A stretch of 10,244 nucleotides of DNA from Parabacteroides sp. (lineage in GTDB: Bacteria > Bacteroidota > Bacteroidia > Bacteroidales > Tannerellaceae): assembly GCA_020026285.1 (NCBI GenBank), contig JAHHQS010000136.1, forward strand, positions 1-10,244, in the 5' to 3' direction. Within the stretch, counting starts at the first letter, position 1. Each line of letters opens with the position of its first letter. Under the pieces are notes generated by a model that was not told the origin of the DNA, did not search any database, and saw only the letters and a program-made list of their open reading frames with translations. Shown here piece by piece: positions 7,080 through 10,244 of this stretch. Both the position numbers and the translations under genes were made by a program.

Positions 7080-7135
7080 AATAATTTACTGAATTATCCT
7101 GTTGTGCTTATTGTTAGTTTATATTGTGATTTTTA

Positions 7136-7166
7136 CAAAAATATCACAAAAAAGGAATCCGACAAA
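7136..7166 (-). promoter_or_regulatory. Bacteroidota sigma-ABfr promoter of the porin operon
   Basis: On the minus strand TTTG (7163-7166) is followed by a 19-base spacer and TATTTTTG (7136-7143). This is an exact match to the -33 TTTG and -7 TAnnTTTG consensus with standard spacing. It predicts a start near 7129 and a leader of about 50 bases before the porin ATG. GTGAT (7126-7130) and ATCAC (7142-7146) form a short dyad over the -7 box, which may be chance. Confidence 0.75.
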
Positions 7167-7238
7167 ATTTTCAGAGCGACAAACCTTTATAAACAACTTT
7201 ATATCAGCAATTAAATAAAAAATCGAGAAAGAAATACT

Positions 7239-7246
7239 TATCTTTA
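7239..7246 (+). promoter_or_regulatory. Possible -7 box for the acetyltransferase gene
   Basis: TATCTTTA is one base off TAnnTTTG, 54 bases before the ATG at 7300. There is no -33 TTTG at standard spacing. The divergent gap 7080-7299 otherwise holds only the porin promoter. Confidence 0.3.
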
Positions 7247-7299
7247 TGCACCAATTATTAAATATAAAACATTCAATATCATAAAAAGACAGAGCGTAT

Positions 7300-7821
7300 A
7301 TGGTAAGATTAGGGGAAAAGGATTTTGACAATATGTATTCTCTGCTGAAAATTAGTTTCATTGCAGATGAACTCAGACCTTATAATCAACAAAAAGCTTT
7401 GTTGAAAAAATCAATCTATCATGTTTTTGCAGAAAGAGAAGCCGATACCAATCAACTGAGGGCTTTTATAGCTCTTTGGGACTTGAAAGATTTTGTATTT
7501 GTCGATTATTTTGCCGTCCATCCAATATATAGAAATCAAGGAATCGGACAAAAAATACTTCAGGAAGTCTTTGATATGACACAAAAGAACATTTGCCTGG
7601 AAATAGAAACTCCTGTAAACGAAATTACAAATAGAAGACTCCGTTTTTATCAACGAAATCATTTCAAACTCTGTAATTATGATTACAAACAACCGCCTGT
7701 TGCAAAAGGGAATGCACCAGTCAGCCTATCTCTGATGAGTTCAAGAGATATTCAACATGAAAAAGACTTTAAAAACATCTGTAAGGAAGTATATAAATTC
7801 ATGTACAAACCTTTTATCTAA
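7300..7821 (+). CDS. GNAT-family N-acetyltransferase
   Basis: A 173-residue acetyl-CoA-dependent acetyltransferase of the GNAT superfamily. Motif A is clear: VDYFAVHPIYRNQGIGQKIL, with the pyrophosphate-binding loop R78-NQGI-G83. Motif B is RRLRFYQRNHF (112-122), with Tyr117 in the usual acid position and the 'FY...F' pattern of the family. The N-terminal 60 residues (IADELRPYNQQKALL) form the acceptor-binding side and give no substrate clue. Cytoplasmic, single-domain and of usual length. ATG 7300 is used; a second in-frame Met12 exists but would remove the first helix. It faces the IF-1-like gene and has no evident operon partner. Confidence 0.88.
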   Translation: MVRLGEKDFDNMYSLLKISFIADELRPYNQQKALLKKSIYHVFAEREADTNQLRAFIALWDLKDFVFVDYFAVHPIYRNQGIGQKILQEVFDMTQKNICLEIETPVNEITNRRLRFYQRNHFKLCNYDYKQPPVAKGNAPVSLSLMSSRDIQHEKDFKNICKEVYKFMYKPFI

Positions 7822-7863
7822 ACATAAAAGAATAAAGTTTTTTCAAGTTACTTTAGCAATGAA

Positions 7864-7890
7864 TTGAAGGAGATATTTTCATTCCTTCAA
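7864..7890. terminator. Hairpin between convergent genes, weak terminator
   Basis: TTGAAGGA (7864-7871) pairs exactly with TCCTTCAA (7883-7890) around an 11-base loop. It lies between the converging acetyltransferase (ends 7821) and IF-1-like (ends 7937) genes, where a shared terminator would be expected. Neither side has a proper T-run, so it may rather protect 3' ends or be bound in another way. Confidence 0.4.
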
Positions 7891-7936
7891 AATCCATTAC
7901 TAAAATAAAGGTTTGGTCTTTTACTTTTTAAAAGGA

Positions 7937-8173
7937 TTAGTTTATTTTCGCTTTCTCTCTGTAAACAATTCTTCCCCTTGTTAAATCATACGGAGATATT
8001 TCCAACTGAACTGAATCTCCTGGAAGAATTCTGATTCTGTACTTTCTCATTTTTCCGGCAACATAACATAATAGTACAGATCCGTTATCAATTTCCACTT
8101 TAAAGGTTGTGTTAGGCAATGTTTCCAATACTGTTCCTGTCTTCTCAATAAATTTTGAATTATTACTATACAT
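7937..8173 (-). CDS. infA: Translation initiation factor IF-1 homologue (stand-alone paralogue)
   Basis: A 78-residue S1/OB-fold protein matching IF-1 over almost its whole length: [19 protein letters not shown] (13-31), [16 protein letters not shown] (38-53), and [13 protein letters not shown] (60-72). IF-1 binds the 30S A site and promotes correct initiation with IF-2 and IF-3. The basic residues Lys41, Arg43 and Arg48 align with conserved ones. However, the usual NGH histidine is Ser32, the usual AHISGKMR histidine is Tyr37, and there is an extra C-terminal AKIN. The canonical bacterial infA usually sits in the ribosomal-protein/secY cluster, but here none of that cluster is present. This is therefore probably a second, diverged copy, perhaps for stress or cold adaptation (inference). 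Start ATG 8173 adds 8-9 residues ahead of the conserved fold, a normal N-terminus for the family. Confidence 0.9.
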   Translation of the reverse strand: MYSNNSKFIEKTGTVLETLPNTTFKVEIDNGSVLLCYVAGKMRKYRIRILPGDSVQLEISPYDLTRGRIVYREKAKIN

Positions 8174-8240
8174 AGGTTTTATAATTTATAATGTTAAACA
8201 ATCTTCTCTTCAAATAATAAAAAAGCTTTTATCAGCCTGG

Positions 8241-8250
8241 CGTATATACG
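8241..8250. promoter_or_regulatory. Palindrome in the IF-1-like/beta-barrel divergent gap
   Basis: CGTATATACG is a perfect 10-bp palindrome in the middle of the 256-base gap between the two divergent genes. A second one, AAAAGCTTTT, lies at 8221-8230. In AT-rich DNA the second could be chance; the first, with CG at both ends, is less expected. Possible operator. No TAnnTTTG box was found for the IF-1-like gene. Confidence 0.25.
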
Positions 8251-8333
8251 ACATTATAACATTTTTTTTGTAATTAACAAATTATAAGCTTATTTTAACT
8301 ATTCAGGACCTTTCAAGTACAGCCTTCTCTTTA

Positions 8334-8396
8334 TTTTTAATTCGACCAAACAGATTTAACTTTTCTCTCACAACAAAAAATATTTTCCATCTGTTT
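8334..8396 (+). promoter_or_regulatory. Possible promoter with flanking inverted repeat
   Basis: TTTT (8334-8337), 19 bases, then TAACTTTT (8357-8364) is a weak match to the Bacteroidota -33/-7 pair. The -7 is enclosed by AAACAGAT (8348-8355) and its exact reverse complement ATCTGTTT (8389-8396), 33 bases apart. The arrangement could be an operator pair or chance. It would start transcription about 60 bases before the ATG at 8430. Confidence 0.3.
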
Positions 8397-8429
8397 CTGA
8401 GATAAAAGACACATCAAAAACACAGACTT

Positions 8430-9197
8430 ATGAGAAAGATACTTATGCTTACTACTCTTTTGAGCCTTTCATCCCTATTTTGTTTTGCTCAAAACAAAAA
8501 TGCCAGTTCAATAACCAAGAATGCCAACAATCCTTTGGCCAGTACTAAATCAATCAGTGTACATAATATCTACTCTCCATCGATATACCAATCAGATGGA
8601 ACAATGAACACAACCTGGTTCAGATATGCACAACCTATCGGAAAAGTTCTTATCAGAGCTTCCATGCCTGTTAACACTTTTAATCTGAATTTGGAAGATC
8701 ATTCTGGGCTTGGCGACTTTAATGTTTTCGGGACATATATTTTAACCCAGCCAACCTCACCAAACCAACTTGGAATAGGTCCTATTCTAACAATTCCGAC
8801 CGCTACATCTTCTGCTCTTGGTAGTGGAAAATGGCAGATAGGATTGGCTTTTGCCGGCTATTTTGCTTCGAATGATGTAATTCAGTGTGGTATATTGGCT
8901 ACATGGCAACATTCCTTTGCCGGAAAGAAAGAAAGAAACAAGGTTCAGGTAGCAACCATTCAGCCTTTCTTTATGTGGCAGCTCGGAAAAGGATATTATC
9001 TACGAAGTACAGCCATTACAGTCTGCGATTTTGAAAACGGAAACTATCTGATTCCATTGGGAACCGGAGCGGGAAAGATTATAAAAGCGGGAAAAATAAT
9101 CTTCAACATCTTTGCTGAACCGCAATTTTCTGTATGGCATAAAGGATTTGGGGTTCCAAAGACACAAATCTTCATTGGAATCAATACTCAATTCTGA
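8430..9197 (+). CDS. Outer-membrane beta-barrel protein, MetA/phenol-degradation transporter-like
   Basis: 255 residues with a clear signal peptide (MRKILMLTTLLSLSSLFCFA, cut before Gln21). The mature barrel has alternating strands and ends in the aromatic INTQF, as outer-membrane barrels do for BAM recognition. The core pattern SGLGDFNVFGTYIL (92-105), GIGPILTIPTATSSALGSGKWQ (115-136) and a final FAEPQFSVWH segment resembles the Phenol_MetA_deg family of putative outer-membrane transporters. In those proteins 'GLGD' and 'P...LGTGKW' are typical. The family assignment is by motif memory. The substrate is unknown, and there are no catabolic genes nearby. The gene stands alone, with its own terminator at 9204-9250. 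Confidence 0.75.
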   Translation: MRKILMLTTLLSLSSLFCFAQNKNASSITKNANNPLASTKSISVHNIYSPSIYQSDGTMNTTWFRYAQPIGKVLIRASMPVNTFNLNLEDHSGLGDFNVFGTYILTQPTSPNQLGIGPILTIPTATSSALGSGKWQIGLAFAGYFASNDVIQCGILATWQHSFAGKKERNKVQVATIQPFFMWQLGKGYYLRSTAITVCDFENGNYLIPLGTGAGKIIKAGKIIFNIFAEPQFSVWHKGFGVPKTQIFIGINTQF

Positions 9198-9203
9198 TAA
9201 AAC

Positions 9204-9250
9204 AAATATTCCTATACTTATGCCAACCAGACATAAGTATAGGAATATTT
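9204..9250. terminator. Bidirectional terminator with perfect 19-bp stem
   Basis: AAATATTCCTATACTTATG (9204-9222) pairs with its exact reverse complement at 9232-9250 around a 9-base loop. It begins 6 bases after the beta-barrel stop codon and ends 26 bases before the end of the converging ZupT gene. The A/T-rich outer stem gives a TATTT tail in both directions. The placement makes a shared terminator the simplest reading. The stem is low in GC and the T-tracts are short, so an RNA-processing role is also possible. Confidence 0.75.
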
Positions 9251-9276
9251 CAAAAGCTCAGTACTCTATAATAAGA

Positions 9277-10071
9277 CTATAGCATAACCAGACTGATAGC
9301 CATAACTGCAAAACCAAGAATGACACCCAAAATTCCTAAATGGTGATGACCATATTTCTCAGTTCCCGGTAAAAGTTCATCAAACGCAATATAGATCATA
9401 ATTCCAGAAACAAAAGCCAACATGGCTGCATTTAATGTGGGCGACCAAATCGGAGCCAGAAATAAAAATCCAATCAATGCACCAATCGGTTCAGCCATAC
9501 CTGACAGGAACGAATACAGAAAAGCTTTCTTTCGATTACCTGTAGCATGATAGATAGGAACTGAAACAGCTATTCCTTCGGGGATATTATGGATTGCAAT
9601 AGCAAACACGATAGGAATGGCAATCTCCATATTTGTCAAAGCCGATGTAAATGTTGCCAGGCCTTCCGGGAAGTTATGGATTCCTATGGCTAAAGCAAGC
9701 ATCATTCCTGTTCTCTTCAAACCTTGTCTGTCTGCTTCCTCCTGTGTATGAATTTCATGAGGGTTTTCATCTTCCGGAACTCCCCAGTCAATCAAAGCTA
9801 TACAGCCAATACCTAAAAAGAAGGCGGTAAGCATATATATCTGAGCCATTCTTTCAGAATATATATCAGACAACAATGCCGTTGATTCCGGCATGAGTTC
9901 CATAAACGAAACATAAATCATCACTCCAGCTGAAAGCCCTAATGCTGAAGAAAGAAATTTTGTATTTGTTTCTTTGGCCAGAAACGCTATCAAACTACCA
10001 ATACCTGTTGATAGTCCCGCTATAAGTGTAAGACAAAATGCTAATAATATTTCTTGACTGCTATTTTCCAT
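9277..10071 (-). CDS. zupT: ZIP-family zinc/divalent metal transporter ZupT
   Basis: Inner-membrane importer of zinc and related divalent metals, ZIP family. The two signature metal-site motifs are present in consecutive helices: HNFPEG (132-137) and HNIPEG (161-166). They are followed by MAEPIGA (192-198) and preceded by FMELMPES (56-63). About eight transmembrane segments are visible, with a His/Glu-rich cytoplasmic loop after helix 3 (PEDENPHEIHTQEE, about 99-112) and a GHHH before the last helix. The length of 264 residues is normal for bacterial ZupT. A GTG at 10074 directly precedes the ATG at 10071 and directly follows an in-frame TAA; I take the ATG. It appears monocistronic, with a -7 box at 10120. 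Confidence 0.94.
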   Translation of the reverse strand: MENSSQEILLAFCLTLIAGLSTGIGSLIAFLAKETNTKFLSSALGLSAGVMIYVSFMELMPESTALLSDIYSERMAQIYMLTAFFLGIGCIALIDWGVPEDENPHEIHTQEEADRQGLKRTGMMLALAIGIHNFPEGLATFTSALTNMEIAIPIVFAIAIHNIPEGIAVSVPIYHATGNRKKAFLYSFLSGMAEPIGALIGFLFLAPIWSPTLNAAMLAFVSGIMIYIAFDELLPGTEKYGHHHLGILGVILGFAVMAISLVML

Positions 10072-10119
10072 CACTTACTTCTATTTTAATACAACTTCGA
10101 ATAATCTCAAAAATTATCG

Positions 10120-10150
10120 CAAAGTTAAATGAAGTATTGTTCTAAAAAAA
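10120..10150 (-). promoter_or_regulatory. Promoter of zupT
   Basis: On the minus strand TAACTTTG (10120-10127) is a perfect TAnnTTTG -7 box. TTTT lies 19 bases upstream (10147-10150) in place of TTTG. It predicts a leader of about 40 bases before the ATG at 10071. I saw no clear zinc-regulator (Zur-like) dyad in this short gap. Confidence 0.5.
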
Positions 10151-10162
10151 AATCTTCACTTA

Positions 10163-10244
10163 TTATTTACAGTTCTTTAACGATGGGCCGGACAAACAAT
10201 TGATGTTACAGATGGCGGCCCGACAGTATTCAGTTATCAAGGTG
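10163..10244. other. Probable edge of another gene, strand uncertain
   Basis: Base composition changes to more GC at about 10181, as if coding sequence begins. Three readings are possible. On the minus strand an open frame ends with TAA at 10163-10165 and would give a C-terminus ending in NCLSGPSLKNCK, the only open minus frame here. On the plus strand, ATG 10203 opens a frame beginning MLQMAARQYSVIKV. A third plus frame (GQTIDVTDGGPTVFSYQG) reads most like protein, but it has a stop at 10178 and no start codon. GGGCCG (10185-10190) and CGGCCC (10216-10221) also form a short inverted repeat. Sequence beyond the window is needed to decide, and none of these is identified. Confidence 0.3.

Noticed and set aside
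7119..7361. Minus-strand frame of 80 codons between the porin and acetyltransferase genes
   Set aside because: It overlaps the start of the acetyltransferase gene and the porin promoter, and its Phe/Ile/Ser-rich composition is what AT-rich noncoding DNA gives.
1..10244. CRISPR array, tRNA, rRNA, phage or defence system
   Set aside because: No regularly spaced repeats, cloverleaf sequences, rRNA segments, integrases, nucleases or toxin-antitoxin pairs were seen.

Overview
The window looks like chromosomal DNA of a Bacteroidota, most likely Bacteroidales (Bacteroides, Phocaeicola or Parabacteroides type). It is AT-rich and no purine-rich Shine-Dalgarno sequence decides any start. Several intergenic regions carry the Bacteroidota -7 element TAnnTTTG. 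The clearest promoter, in front of the porin gene, has TTTG, a 19-nt spacer and TATTTTTG. The envelope proteins (Porin_O_P-type porin, lipoproteins, a beta-barrel protein) fit the same group. The genus cannot be fixed from this sequence alone.

Layout. 1-272 is a leader region with a strong hairpin. 273-1949 (+) encodes a 558-residue predicted lipoprotein that I do not recognise. 1992-2179 is a small MITE-like element with 19-bp perfect terminal inverted repeats and an internal terminator-like hairpin. It sits between that gene and a minus-strand pair, an SDR oxidoreductase (3587-4399) followed by a class 3-type aldehyde dehydrogenase (2185-3567). This pair could oxidise an alcohol to an aldehyde and then to an acid. 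The divergent gap 4400-4648 holds a perfect 11-bp dyad that looks like an operator. It leads to an ArsC/Spx-family thioredoxin-fold protein (4649-5005, +).

5102-7079 (-) is a two-gene operon: an outer-membrane porin, then, after one spacer base, a lipoprotein with an enzyme-like body of unknown function. The longest reading of the lipoprotein frame begins deep inside the porin gene, but the signal peptide shows that the real start is at 5971. Further right are a GNAT acetyltransferase (7300-7821, +), a stand-alone divergent IF-1 homologue (7937-8173, -), a MetA-like outer-membrane beta-barrel protein (8430-9197, +) and a ZupT/ZIP metal transporter (9277-10071, -). The last two are separated by a perfect 19-bp stem that can end transcription from both sides. 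The last ~80 bases probably enter another gene, but strand and frame are uncertain.

Most of this is ordinary housekeeping or envelope sequence. I see no phage, CRISPR, toxin-antitoxin or defence locus. The points most worth following are the orphan IF-1 paralogue, the porin plus enzyme-like lipoprotein operon, the terminator-carrying MITE, the operator-like dyad and the unrecognised large lipoprotein.
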